Source: Variovorax sp. PAMC28562
GTDB taxonomy: Bacteria > Pseudomonadota > Gammaproteobacteria > Burkholderiales > Burkholderiaceae_C
Assembly (NCBI RefSeq): GCF_014303735.1
Contig: NZ_CP060296.1
Span: forward strand, 2,615,501 to 2,679,500
Direction of reading: 5' to 3'
Length of the DNA stretch: 64,000 nucleotides
The position numbers were made by a program, and so were the translations under genes. Positions 48,070-58,775 of this stretch are shown in pieces. Within the stretch, counting starts at the first letter, position 1. Every line of letters starts with the position of its first letter. The notes under the pieces were generated by a model. It was given only the letters and a program-made list of their open reading frames with translations, ran no database searches and was not told the origin of the DNA.

Positions 48070-48092
48070 GTTATCGACTGAGTTATCGATTG
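48070..48092 (+). repeat. Direct repeat GTTATCGAYTG upstream of the Bug-type gene
   Basis: GTTATCGACTG (48070-48080) and GTTATCGATTG (48082-48092) repeat with a 12-base period. A third version, GTTATCGGTTG, is at 47111-47121, immediately beside the divergent operator. The three copies are the only ones noticed in this area. They could be sites for a second regulator or half-sites of the same control system. Confidence 0.4.
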
Positions 48093-48101
48093 GAGATGGA
48101 C

Positions 48102-49091
48102 ATGGCAATCAAGCGGCGTGAATGGATGCTCGGCACCCTCGGCGGGGTCATTGGCGGTGGACTTCTGTCTGCGAGCGGTGCGAGCGCAGCAGACGCCGCA
48201 TGGCCTTCCAAACCTATCAAGATCATCGTGCCGTACCCGCCTGGCGGCTCATCGGACATCATCGCGCGCTCCATCACCCAGCCGTTGTCGGAAGCGTTGA
48301 AGCAAACGGTGCTGGTCGAGAACAGGTCTGGCGCCAACGGCAACCTCGGCGCCGATTTCGTTGCCAAGTCGGCACCCGACGGCTACACCTTGCTGCTGTG
48401 CGATGTCGGCGCGCTGGCGATCAGCCCGTCTGTCTATGCCAAGCTGGCCTTCGATCCGTCGAAAGACCTGAGCGGCGTCACGATGTTGGCGTATTCGCCG
48501 CACTTGCTGGTCGTGCATCCGTCGGTGCCGGCCAACAACCTGAAAGAACTCGTCGCGCTTTCGAAAAAGTCCGACCTCAACTTCGCGGTCACCGCCACGG
48601 GCAGCGCGCCGCATTTGGCGGGCGTCGCGCTGGAGCGTGCCGTCGGCGCCCGCTGGCAATACGTACCTTACAAGGGCGGCGTGCAGGCGATTCAAGACAC
48701 CGTCGGCGGCCAGACTCAGATTCTCATGAACGGCATGCTCGCCACGCTGCCGCAGGTGCAGTCGGGCAAGCTCAAGATCCTCGGCGTGTCGAAGGCCACG
48801 CGCATGCCGTTGATCGGCGATGTGCCGACCATCGCCGAGCAGGGCGTGCCCGGCTATGAATCCGGCACCTGGCAAGGCGTGCTGGTGTCGCGCGGCACAC
48901 CCGACGCGATCGTGCAGCGGCTCAACAAGGAACTGGTTTCCATCATTCGCTCGGCCGACATCCGCTCGCGCCTCGCTGGTCAGGGCGCCGAAGTCGTGAC
49001 GATGACTTCGGTCGACCAGGACAAGTTCTTCAACAAGGAACGCGCGCGCTGGGCCAAGGTCGTCACCGACGCCAATATCAAGATCGATTGA
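48102..49091 (+). CDS. Bug/TctC-family tripartite tricarboxylate-type binding protein
   Basis: A 329-residue periplasmic protein. The signal is twin-arginine-like ([20 protein letters not shown]), ending near ASAAD. Bug motifs follow: [40 protein letters not shown] and PDGYTLLLC. Bug proteins bind carboxylated compounds. There are no tctA/tctB genes here, so it must serve an unlinked transporter or act as a sensor. ATG at 48102 is preceded by TGGAGATGGAC; an ATG at 48096 is possible. Confidence 0.92.
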   Translation: MAIKRREWMLGTLGGVIGGGLLSASGASAADAAWPSKPIKIIVPYPPGGSSDIIARSITQPLSEALKQTVLVENRSGANGNLGADFVAKSAPDGYTLLLCDVGALAISPSVYAKLAFDPSKDLSGVTMLAYSPHLLVVHPSVPANNLKELVALSKKSDLNFAVTATGSAPHLAGVALERAVGARWQYVPYKGGVQAIQDTVGGQTQILMNGMLATLPQVQSGKLKILGVSKATRMPLIGDVPTIAEQGVPGYESGTWQGVLVSRGTPDAIVQRLNKELVSIIRSADIRSRLAGQGAEVVTMTSVDQDKFFNKERARWAKVVTDANIKID

Positions 49092-49108
49092 TCCATCCAC
49101 CTGTCTCA

Positions 49109-50020
49109 ATGAACCCGCAAGAACTCAAAACCATCATGGGCTCCGGCCTGCTGTCGTTCCCGCTGACCGACTTCGACAGCCACGGCGACTTCCACAAGAC
49201 GGGCTACCAGAAGCGCCTCGAATGGCTGGCGCCGTATGGCGCGACCGCTTTGTTCGCGGCCGGTGGAACCGGGGAGTTCTTCTCGCTTACTGGCGACGAG
49301 TACCCCGGCATCGTCCAGACCGCAGTCGACACCTGCCGCGGCGTGGTGCCGATCATCGCGGGCGCCGGTGGTCCGACGCGCTTCGCGATCCAGTGCGCAC
49401 AAGCCGCTGAAAAGGCCGGCGCGCACGGCATCCTGCTGCTGCCGCATTACCTGACCGAAGCAGGACAAGAGGGTCTGGCCGCTCACGTCGAAGCGGTCTG
49501 CAAGAGCGTGAAGTTCGGCGTCATCGTCTACAACCGCGCGTCCAGCCGGCTGAAGCCCGAGACGCTCGCAGGCCTGGCCGAGCGCAACCCGAACCTCGTC
49601 GGCTTCAAGGACGGCGTCGGCGACATCGAAGCCATGGTTGCGATCTACCAGCGCATGGGTGATCGCTTCGCCTACCTCGGCGGCTTGCCCACGGCGGAGG
49701 TCTATGCCGCGGCCTACAAAGCAATGGGCACGCCAGTCTATTCGTCGGCAGTCTTCAACTTCATCCCGAAGACGGCCGTGCAGTTCTACGAAGCCGTGCG
49801 CGACGACGACATGGCGACTCAGCATCGATTGCTCAAAGACTTCTTCATGCCGTACCTGGAGATCCGCAACCGCATGCAGGGTTATGCCGTGAGCATCGTC
49901 AAGGCGGGCGCGACCATCGTCGGCCACAGCGCCGGCCCGGTTCGCCCCCCACTCACCGACCTCAAGCCCGAAGAGATGGAAATGCTGAAGGCGTTGATCG
50001 ACAAGTTGGGCCCGCAATGA
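49109..50020 (+). CDS. kdgD: 5-dehydro-4-deoxyglucarate dehydratase
   Basis: A 303-residue member of the DapA/NAL superfamily. It dehydrates and decarboxylates 5-dehydro-4-deoxy-D-glucarate to 2-oxoglutarate semialdehyde in the uronate/aldarate pathway. Key parts are [25 protein letters not shown] at residues 50-61, the tyrosine in [11 protein letters not shown] (Tyr141) and the Schiff-base lysine Lys167 in VGFKDGVGD. Length equals that of characterised KdgDs. It lies 17 bases after the Bug gene and overlaps the next gene by ATGA. Confidence 0.95.
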   Translation: MNPQELKTIMGSGLLSFPLTDFDSHGDFHKTGYQKRLEWLAPYGATALFAAGGTGEFFSLTGDEYPGIVQTAVDTCRGVVPIIAGAGGPTRFAIQCAQAAEKAGAHGILLLPHYLTEAGQEGLAAHVEAVCKSVKFGVIVYNRASSRLKPETLAGLAERNPNLVGFKDGVGDIEAMVAIYQRMGDRFAYLGGLPTAEVYAAAYKAMGTPVYSSAVFNFIPKTAVQFYEAVRDDDMATQHRLLKDFFMPYLEIRNRMQGYAVSIVKAGATIVGHSAGPVRPPLTDLKPEEMEMLKALIDKLGPQ

Positions 50021-50394
50021 ATACCGATGCAACAGCAGCAGTCTCCGCACTCGTCGAGCGCCTCCGGCTCGCGATGATTTCGCCGAGCGCTACCGCACTG
50101 GCCGACTTGTTCGCCGACGATTTGAGCTACGGCCACTCCGACGGCAAGCTCGACACCAAGGCGAGCATCTCCGGCAGCTTGCTCGACGGCAGTTCCGATT
50201 TCACGACCATCGATATTTCGGAGCAAACGGTGAGCGTGAACGGCGATGTCGCCATCGTGCGTTACCGCCTTGTCGCCGACACCAACGACTCGGGTCGACC
50301 CGGCCACGTCAAGCTCAAGATCCTTCTGGTGTGGCAGCGGCAAGACGGCGAGTGGCACTTGCTGGCGCGACAGGCGGTGCGCGTCGCGGCATGA
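50017..50394 (+). CDS. NTF2-like (SnoaL/DUF4440-type) protein
   Basis: A 125-residue cone-fold protein. It begins with a helix ([20 protein letters not shown]), then [20 protein letters not shown], and beta strands [13 protein letters not shown] and [20 protein letters not shown]. The fold is used for small enzymes and ligand-binding proteins and no catalytic residue can be assigned. It is coupled to kdgD by ATGA, so a role in uronate metabolism, for example with lactone or keto-acid isomers, is possible but unproven. Confidence 0.85.
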   Translation: MNTDATAAVSALVERLRLAMISPSATALADLFADDLSYGHSDGKLDTKASISGSLLDGSSDFTTIDISEQTVSVNGDVAIVRYRLVADTNDSGRPGHVKLKILLVWQRQDGEWHLLARQAVRVAA

Positions 50395-50415
50395 ACCTGC
50401 CGCGGAAAGAAAACG

Positions 50416-51924
50416 TTAGCGACGCCCCCGCCGCAGTAGCCACTCGATCGTCTCGAAGATCGCCTCACTGACCAACGCGAGCGCCGCGGCGGGCAACGCG
50501 CCGGCCACGAGCAAGGCCCGATCGTTAAGCGCCAGCCCTGTCACGATGCGCTCTCCGTAACCTCCCGCGCCGATGAATGCAGCGATCGTTGCCGTGCCGA
50601 TCGCAATCGTGGTCGCGGTGCGCACGCCGGCTATCAGCGTCGGCAATGCCAGTGGCAGCAAGACGAGCCGCATGCTTTGCGCATGCGTCATGCCCAGGGC
50701 GGTGCCGGCCTGGCGCACGCCTTCGGGCACTTCGGTCAAACCCGTCACCGTGTTGCGCATGATCGGCAACAACGAGTAAAGCGTGAGCGCGATCAGTGCC
50801 GGCAACGTGCCGATCGAACCGATGAGCGAGATCAGCACCGCCAGCAATGCGAGCGACGGCACGGTCTGCAGCAAGCCCGAGAGGCCGAGCACCACGGCGC
50901 GCAGTCGGACGAAGGGAAACACGACGACGGCCAGCGGCACTGCGATCAACAACGCCAGCCCGACCGAGACACCGACCAGCAGCAGGTGCTGGCGCGTGAG
51001 CCGCCACAGGTCGGGTCCGAACAGCTTGGCCATGAAGCCGCGCTCGGCCGTATCGCCCTTGCCGCCCGAGAGAAAGTCGCGCGCGATCACGTCGAAGCCG
51101 GCGCCTTGCAACTCGGCGCGCGCGTTCATCGCGATCATGGCGTGCTCGTCGATGCGGCCCTGCAGCTTTTCGATCGCGGCCCAGGCCTTGGCAGAGCGCG
51201 TGGGCACGTCGAGCCGGTACAGCACCACGGCGTCGTAGCGCGGGAAGTAGTTGCGGTCGTCCTGCAGCACGCGCAGGCCGAGGCTGTCGATCTTGGCGTC
51301 GGTGGTGTAGATGTCGATGACGTCGACCTGCTTGGCCTTGATCGCGTCGTAGGCAAGACCATGGTCGAGTCCGGTGGGGAGCTGCGACAGGCCGTACGCC
51401 GTCGTCAAACCTTTCCAGCCGTCCGCACGGCCCATGAACTCGTTGGAGAGGCCGAGCCGGAGTTCGGCGTGCTTGGCAAGGTCGCTCAGGTTGCGAATAC
51501 CGAGCCGATCGGCGTCGGCCGCGCGCATTGCCAGCGCGTAGCCGTCGTTGAAGCCGAACGGCGCGCCGACGCCGAGACCGAGCGGCGCCAGCGCGGCGCT
51601 CATCGCTTCACGCGACATCGGCTTGTCGCTCTTCAGGATTTCGAGCGCGATGGTGCCGGTGTATTCGGCATACATGTCGATGCCGCCGGAGCGCAGTGCT
51701 TCGTAGACGATGGCTGTATTGCCCAGGCCCTGACGAATGACCGGTGGCGTGCCGGTGAAGGGCGCGGCAGTCTGCGCCACCACCTCGGCCAGGATGTACG
51801 ACTCGGTGAAGCGCTTGGAGCCGATGCGCAGCGTCTCGTTGCCTTGGGCGAATGCGGTCGAGGCGAGCAGAAAAAGTGCCACTGCGGTAGCCATTGCGAG
51901 CCGAAGGTGGCGGAGGGGTTGCAT
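50416..51924 (-). CDS. Osmoprotectant/quaternary-amine ABC transporter: binding protein fused to permease
   Basis: A 502-residue fusion. After a signal peptide (MATAVALFLLASTAFAQ) the OpuAC/ProX-like domain (about residues 28-280) has LRIGSKRFTESYILAEVVAQ, GLGNTAIVYEALRSGGIDMY and AEYTGT. The permease domain of about 200 residues follows, with LLQTVPSLALLAVLISLIGS and the coupling loop VRQAGTALGMTHAQSMRLV. Transport of choline, glycine betaine or similar is the known role of the family. The ATG at 51924 is used. No ATP-binding gene lies next to it. Confidence 0.92.
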   Translation of the reverse strand: MQPLRHLRLAMATAVALFLLASTAFAQGNETLRIGSKRFTESYILAEVVAQTAAPFTGTPPVIRQGLGNTAIVYEALRSGGIDMYAEYTGTIALEILKSDKPMSREAMSAALAPLGLGVGAPFGFNDGYALAMRAADADRLGIRNLSDLAKHAELRLGLSNEFMGRADGWKGLTTAYGLSQLPTGLDHGLAYDAIKAKQVDVIDIYTTDAKIDSLGLRVLQDDRNYFPRYDAVVLYRLDVPTRSAKAWAAIEKLQGRIDEHAMIAMNARAELQGAGFDVIARDFLSGGKGDTAERGFMAKLFGPDLWRLTRQHLLLVGVSVGLALLIAVPLAVVVFPFVRLRAVVLGLSGLLQTVPSLALLAVLISLIGSIGTLPALIALTLYSLLPIMRNTVTGLTEVPEGVRQAGTALGMTHAQSMRLVLLPLALPTLIAGVRTATTIAIGTATIAAFIGAGGYGERIVTGLALNDRALLVAGALPAAALALVSEAIFETIEWLLRRGRR

Positions 51925-52050
51925 CGGCGCAGTGTATCGGCGCCCCAGCGAACGCCGTGCGTCCCCGCGCACGTCACGCCCGATTCCTACAGTCGTTCGT
52001 GCGCGAGGCCGATGACAGGCACGACGCAATTGCGCAGAGTCAGATCACGC

Positions 52051-53184
52051 ATGAACAAAGCCAAAAAACATTCTTCCGCCGAGTCTTGGAGAGAGGGTAC
52101 CGAGCCGGTCCCGGCAACTGCCGGCCTGCACGGCACGCGCAACATGCCGTCGGTCATCATCGAAAGCTACAACCTCGAAGTGCGCGACGACGAGGGTTTC
52201 ATCGGTGATCGCGCCAGCCAGACGGCATTTCGGAAGCTGCTCGATGTCTGGCGCAAGCGCAAGCGGCGGAACGGTGTCGACCCGATGGGCAATGCGCGCT
52301 CGGCCGATCTCAGCAAGAGCGAGATCGACCAGATGCTGCAGATGAAAGACGCGACCGAGGCCACCGATGCGGTGGAAGGCGCCATTGAAGAATTTGCCGG
52401 AGAGCTCGCGGGCGTGATCAAGCGGTACATGCGACAAAAGGCGTGGCAAGGCGTAGAGCGCATCGTCATCGGCGGCGGCTTTCCGGAGAGCGACGTGGGC
52501 GAGCGCGCCATCCTGCAAGCTGCGGTGATGCTCGATGCCGACAACGTGCAGGTCGGCCTCGCGCGGCTGCGGCACGAGGTCGACGACGGCGGCTTGTTGG
52601 GCTGGGTGCATCTGGCGCCGCCGCGCATGGTGACCGACTACGACGCCATTCTCGCGCTCGATATCGGCGGTACCAACGTGCGTTGCGGCATCGTCGAGCC
52701 GCGCTGGAAAAAGGCCAGTGACCTGTCGAAGGCTCGCGTCGTCAAGCGCCAGAAGTGGCGCCATGCCGACGACAACCCGAAGCAGGCCGAACTGGTCGAC
52801 GGGCTGGTCGCAATGCTCGAAGAAATGATTGCCTACAGCCACAAGAAGGACATCCGGTTGGCGCCTTTCGTCGGCATTGCCTGCCCCGGCATCATTCGGC
52901 GAGACGGCTCGATCGCGCGCGGTGCGCAGAACCTGCCGGGCAACTGTGAGCGCGATGACTTCCATCTGCCGACCGCCTTGTGCGAAAAGATTCCGCTGAT
53001 CGGCGACGAGCCGACCGAAGCGTTGATGCACAACGACGCGGTGGTGCAGGGACTGAGCGAGTTGCCCTTCATGCAGGACGTGAAGCGCTGGGCCGTGTTG
53101 ACCATCGGCACCGGGCTCGGCAATGCAAGCTATCGGAAGAAACGCAAGAGCGGGCGCTCGCCCCGGCACCGCGCCGGGTCCTGA
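52051..53184 (+). CDS. ROK-family sugar kinase-like protein with apparently permuted domain order
   Basis: A 377-residue protein. The phosphate-1 motif LALDIGGTNVRCGI is at about residue 202. It is followed by GIACPGIIRRDGS, NDAVVQGLSELPF and, close to the C-terminus, LTIGTGLGNASY. Before it, residues 105-190 read like the usual ROK C-terminal half: EEFAGELAGVIKRYMR, VERIVIGGGFPESDVG and DDGGLLGWVHLAP. The zinc motif CxCGxxGC of typical ROKs is absent. The C-terminus is basic (RKKRKSGRSPRHRAGS). It is probably a hexokinase-like ATPase or regulator. It ends three bases from nadE, tail to tail. Confidence 0.8.
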   Translation: MNKAKKHSSAESWREGTEPVPATAGLHGTRNMPSVIIESYNLEVRDDEGFIGDRASQTAFRKLLDVWRKRKRRNGVDPMGNARSADLSKSEIDQMLQMKDATEATDAVEGAIEEFAGELAGVIKRYMRQKAWQGVERIVIGGGFPESDVGERAILQAAVMLDADNVQVGLARLRHEVDDGGLLGWVHLAPPRMVTDYDAILALDIGGTNVRCGIVEPRWKKASDLSKARVVKRQKWRHADDNPKQAELVDGLVAMLEEMIAYSHKKDIRLAPFVGIACPGIIRRDGSIARGAQNLPGNCERDDFHLPTALCEKIPLIGDEPTEALMHNDAVVQGLSELPFMQDVKRWAVLTIGTGLGNASYRKKRKSGRSPRHRAGS

Positions 53185-53186
53185 AC

Positions 53187-55265
<2,079 letters not shown>

Positions 55266-55312
55266 GAAGCGCATTGTCTCTTCGAACGGTTCCAGGCGTT
55301 CGGCGAGTCCCG

Positions 55313-56689
55313 CTAGAGCTGGAACGCAATGGTCAGCAGCAAGCCTTCGGCGATGTCGCGCACGATGCCTGGCGAGCGCGCCCGATAACGCTCGCCGGCC
55401 GACGCGGTGGTTTCGATCCACTCGGCCAGCCATTCGATTTCGGGTTCGCCGTAGAACACCACGGCGGCCTCGTGGTTGAGCAGCAGGCTGCGCAGGTCGA
55501 GGTTGATGGAGCCGCACATCGCCAGCGTGTCGTCGACCACCACGGCTTTGGCGTGCGCCATGAAGGGGAGCATCCGGAAGGTGACGCCGGCACGGGCAAG
55601 GTCGCGCATGGCGCGAGTACGGACGAAATCGGCCAGCCGGTGATTCGAGTGCTGGGGTATCGCGAGCGTCACTTGCACGCCGCGGCGCGCCGCCAGCCGC
55701 AAGGCGTCGCGCAGACCGTCGCCGGGCACGAAGTACGGCGTGATCGCGAGGATGCGGTGCTCGGCGCGAAAGCAGGCGTCGAGCAGCAGCGACTGCGCCG
55801 TGTCTTCGGTCTGGTCCGGGCCGCTGGGGAGAAACTGGGCCAGCGTGCCACCCTCGGGCAGCGCGGCGTCGGGACCGATGGAGCGGGGCTTGCGGCCGCG
55901 CACCGAGGCCCAGTCGTGATCGAACTGGCGTGCTGCCGCAGCGGCCACTTCACCGCGCAGATCGAACGAGAGATCGCGCCACGCGACCGGGTGCGTCGCG
56001 TTGCCGTTGAAGTATTCGCCGGCCAGGTTGCGGCCGCCCGACCAGAGCCAACTGTCGTCGGCGATAGTGAGCTTGCGGTGGTTGCGCAGGTTGCGCGGGC
56101 CGTCGCGGCGCAGGCTGAAGATCGGCCGAAACACCGCCACTTCGCCACCGGCTTCGCGCAACGTGTCGAAGTAGCGGCGCGGCAAGCTCAGCGCGCCGAA
56201 GCCGTCGAGCAACACGCGCACTTTGAGGCCCTGTCGCGAGCGGCGCGCGAGCCGCTCGATCACGTCGCGGCCGAATGCGTCGTCGCCGATGATGAAGGTG
56301 CAGATGTCGAGGCGTTCGCGTGCGCCTTCGATCACTTCGAACAGCGCGTCGCGAGCGTGCTGGCCATCGGCGTGCATGCGGATCTCGCAGCGGCTCGGCG
56401 CGGCGAGGCCGAAGCTTTCGATAAGTTCGGCCGCCCAGTGGCCCGGTGGTGCCATGCGGGGCGGTCGTGGCGAGCCGCCCGGTCGCAGCTTGCGGCGGCC
56501 GAACATCAGGTACATCGGTAGCACCAGGTACGGCACCAGCGCGAGCCCCATGACCCAGGCGATGGCCGTGGACGGTGCGCGCTGCTCGCGCCGCAGCCGC
56601 GTGGTGAGCACGTAGGCCAGTACGGCCAGCGCACCGAACAAAAAATGCTGGGCGGGCGACGGCAGCCAGGCGACCAGCGCGTGCAGCAT
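55313..56689 (-). CDS. cls: Cardiolipin synthase-like phospholipase D protein
   Basis: A 458-residue protein with two N-terminal membrane segments (about residues 17-30 and 42-62: [18 protein letters not shown]). Two phospholipase D motifs are present: [19 protein letters not shown] (HxKxxxxD) and [21 protein letters not shown]. The order and length fit the Cls family, which condenses phosphatidylglycerol or other phospholipids. Its start overlaps the GST stop by one base (TGATG). Confidence 0.9.
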   Translation of the reverse strand: MLHALVAWLPSPAQHFLFGALAVLAYVLTTRLRREQRAPSTAIAWVMGLALVPYLVLPMYLMFGRRKLRPGGSPRPPRMAPPGHWAAELIESFGLAAPSRCEIRMHADGQHARDALFEVIEGARERLDICTFIIGDDAFGRDVIERLARRSRQGLKVRVLLDGFGALSLPRRYFDTLREAGGEVAVFRPIFSLRRDGPRNLRNHRKLTIADDSWLWSGGRNLAGEYFNGNATHPVAWRDLSFDLRGEVAAAAARQFDHDWASVRGRKPRSIGPDAALPEGGTLAQFLPSGPDQTEDTAQSLLLDACFRAEHRILAITPYFVPGDGLRDALRLAARRGVQVTLAIPQHSNHRLADFVRTRAMRDLARAGVTFRMLPFMAHAKAVVVDDTLAMCGSINLDLRSLLLNHEAAVVFYGEPEIEWLAEWIETTASAGERYRARSPGIVRDIAEGLLLTIAFQL

Positions 56690-57414
56690 CAGGCGTCGCT
56701 GCGAGGCTGTTGCGGACGGTGCGGCACCGTTTCGTGCAGGAGGTGTTGCAAATGCAGCGGGACGCCGCGGTTATGCGACGCCAGGAATTGCATCATCGGC
56801 GCGATGACCTCGACAACCGCAGGGCGCCGCCCGACGCGTTCACGCCACGCTATGAGGCGTGGCGTCTTCGTGGTCATCAACGCGCCTTTGCGCTCGGCAT
56901 AGGTCTGCGCAACGTAGAAAGCGATGTCGGCGTACGAGTAGCCGCCCGCGAGGAAATCGTTGTGGAAGAGCAGCGCCTCGAGGTATTCGTAGAACGCAGC
57001 GCAACCCGCACAGGCCGCCTGTGCCGCGGCGCTCTCCATATCGTCCTGCAAACCGAAGAGCTTGATGACATGCGGGAAGAACACCTCGTCGGACTTCAGT
57101 TCGAGCTGGCGGGTGTGGGCACGCGCCGCGATGCCCGACTGCCACAGCGCGGGCTCCGGCTTCAGGTCTTCGAGGTATTCGAACAACTGGGTCGAGTCGA
57201 ACAGTTCGAGCGGGCCATCGCTGACCGACGTGTCGATCAGCACCGGCACCTGATTCTTCGGATTGATGCGCGCGACCTCAGGATGCAGAGGCAGGTAGCG
57301 GTCGTCACGATCGAAAGGCACCATGACCAGTTCGAACGCGATGCCCTTCTCGAGCGCCGCGATCTGCACCTTGGCGCCGAACATGCTGAGCGGACCCGAG
57401 AAGAGCGTCAGCAC
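56689..57414 (-). CDS. Glutathione S-transferase family protein
   Basis: A 241-residue protein. The start is GTG at 57414, giving LTLFSGPLSMFGAKVQIAAL, followed by the cis-Pro region NQVPVLID and LFDSTQLFEYLEDLKPE, the glutathione-contacting Asp-Ser pair. The C-terminal helical domain has FLAGGYSYADIAFYVAQTYA. It lies one base after the MetE-like gene stop and overlaps the cls start by one base. Substrate unknown. Confidence 0.9.
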   Translation of the reverse strand: MLTLFSGPLSMFGAKVQIAALEKGIAFELVMVPFDRDDRYLPLHPEVARINPKNQVPVLIDTSVSDGPLELFDSTQLFEYLEDLKPEPALWQSGIAARAHTRQLELKSDEVFFPHVIKLFGLQDDMESAAAQAACAGCAAFYEYLEALLFHNDFLAGGYSYADIAFYVAQTYAERKGALMTTKTPRLIAWRERVGRRPAVVEVIAPMMQFLASHNRGVPLHLQHLLHETVPHRPQQPRSDA

Positions 57415-57415
57415 G

Positions 57416-58534
57416 TCAGCTTCCCCAGACTTCCTGCGCTGTTTCAATCACCAGGCGCAGCTTGGCGCGCTGCGCTTCGACCGCAATGTCGTTGCCGTGC
57501 ACCGTGCTCGAAAAACCGCATTGAGGCGACAGTGCGAGCTGCTCCATCGGCGCGTACTTGGCGGCTTCGTCGATCCGGCGCTTGAGTTCGTCCTTGTCTT
57601 CCATCTGGCCGAACTTGGTGGTCACCAGCCCGAGCACCACGGTCTTGCCCTTGGGCAGGTGGCGCAGGGGCTTGAAGTCGCCGGAGCGCGCGTCGTCGTA
57701 CTCCATGAAGTAGGCGTCGAGGTCCATCTCTTTGAGGAGTGCCTCGGCTACCGGCTCGTAGTTGCCGGCGGCCGCGTGGGTGCTCTTGAAGTTGCCGCGG
57801 CACAGGTGCATGGCGAGCAGCATGCCGGGCGGCTTCTGTGCGACCACCTTGTTGATGAAGGTAGCGTAGCGATGCGGCAGTTCATTGGGGTCGTCGCCGC
57901 GGCGGCGGGCGGCCTCGCGCATGTGTTCGTCGCACAGGTAGGCGAGGTTGGTGTCGTCCATCTGCACGTAGTTGCAGCCGGCAGCGGACAGGGAGCGCAG
58001 CTCGTCGCCGTAGGCCTTGGCCACGTCGTCGTAGAACGCGGGGTCGAGTTCCGGATACGCCTCTTTGCTGATGCCGGCGCGGCCACCGCGAAAGTGCAGC
58101 ATGGTGGGCGAGGGGATGGTGACCTTGGGAGTGCGGCCGGCCGCGACCTGCGACTTCAGGTACTCGAAGTCGGCGAGCTGGATGTTCTGCTTGTGGGTGA
58201 CTTTGTCGATCACACGCATCACAGGCGGCGCGAGCTCTTCGGTGCCGTCGGGCCGGCGAATGGTCACCGGAATATCGGTCTTGACGCCGCCGAGTTGCTC
58301 CAGAAAATCGATGTGGAAATAGGTGCGGCGGAACTCGCCGTCGGTGATGCTCTTCAGCCCGACGTCTTCCTGGAACTTGACGATCTCGGTGATCGCCTGG
58401 TCTTCGACTTCGCGTAGCTGTTCCGGCGTGATGGCGCCCTTGGCCTTTTGCTCGCGTGCTTCGAGCAGGTACTTGGGGCGGAGGAAGCTGCCTACGTGGT
58501 CGTAGTGGGCGGGCAAATGGGCGTGTTCGGTCAT
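57416..58534 (-). CDS. Cobalamin-independent methionine synthase-like (MetE C-terminal domain) methyltransferase
   Basis: A 372-residue TIM-barrel protein of the YxjG/YxjH group, lacking the N-terminal half of MetE. Substrate/zinc elements are YDHVGSFLRPKYLLEAREQK, ITDGEFRRTYFHIDFLE, VQMDDTNLAYLCDE, the zinc ligands His and Cys in AMHLCRGNF, and Cys in LALSPQCGFSST. It could use an alternative methyl donor or thiol; true methionine synthase activity is not proven. It is the first gene of a MetE-like-GST-cls operon. Confidence 0.88.
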   Translation of the reverse strand: MTEHAHLPAHYDHVGSFLRPKYLLEAREQKAKGAITPEQLREVEDQAITEIVKFQEDVGLKSITDGEFRRTYFHIDFLEQLGGVKTDIPVTIRRPDGTEELAPPVMRVIDKVTHKQNIQLADFEYLKSQVAAGRTPKVTIPSPTMLHFRGGRAGISKEAYPELDPAFYDDVAKAYGDELRSLSAAGCNYVQMDDTNLAYLCDEHMREAARRRGDDPNELPHRYATFINKVVAQKPPGMLLAMHLCRGNFKSTHAAAGNYEPVAEALLKEMDLDAYFMEYDDARSGDFKPLRHLPKGKTVVLGLVTTKFGQMEDKDELKRRIDEAAKYAPMEQLALSPQCGFSSTVHGNDIAVEAQRAKLRLVIETAQEVWGS

Positions 58535-58662
58535 GGTGTCTCCATCGAATCTGCGAGAAGGATCTACAAAGGAAGGAAGGAAGGATCGTATCGGAGCCCG
58601 TATCGAATGGCGCAGGCAAGGCTGCCGGGAATGCTAGATTCCGGCGTCGCGGTGAATTTAAT

Positions 58663-58687
58663 CGAACATTTGTTCGCACAACGAACA
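58663..58687. promoter_or_regulatory. Array of three CGAACA half-sites upstream of the liv-type operon
   Basis: CGAACA-TT-TGTTCG (58663-58676) is a perfect 14-bp palindrome and is followed after five bases by a third half-site CGAACA (58682-58687), so TGTTCG also pairs with the third copy. The array lies between the divergent MetE-like and branched-chain binding-protein genes, 88 bases before the latter. This is a plausible operator for an unlinked regulator. Confidence 0.5.
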
Positions 58688-58775
58688 CTCCAGTATTTAC
58701 CATGAGGGTCTGCGCCCGTCGAGTGCCGACAATCAGAGGTTCACGTTTTTGTTATCCCCGTCTGAGGACACACTC

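Noticed and set aside
50677..52020. Long open frame ahead of the ROK gene, antisense to the osmoprotectant gene
   Set aside because: The translation is Arg/Gln/His-rich and lies opposite a clear OpuAC-permease fusion. The real ROK start is ATG at 52051.
58663..58676. CGAACATTTGTTCG as an SOS (LexA) box
   Set aside because: The pattern is that of Gram-positive LexA. A proteobacterial-type LexA site is already present in the window (18428-18451), so this palindrome more likely binds another regulator.
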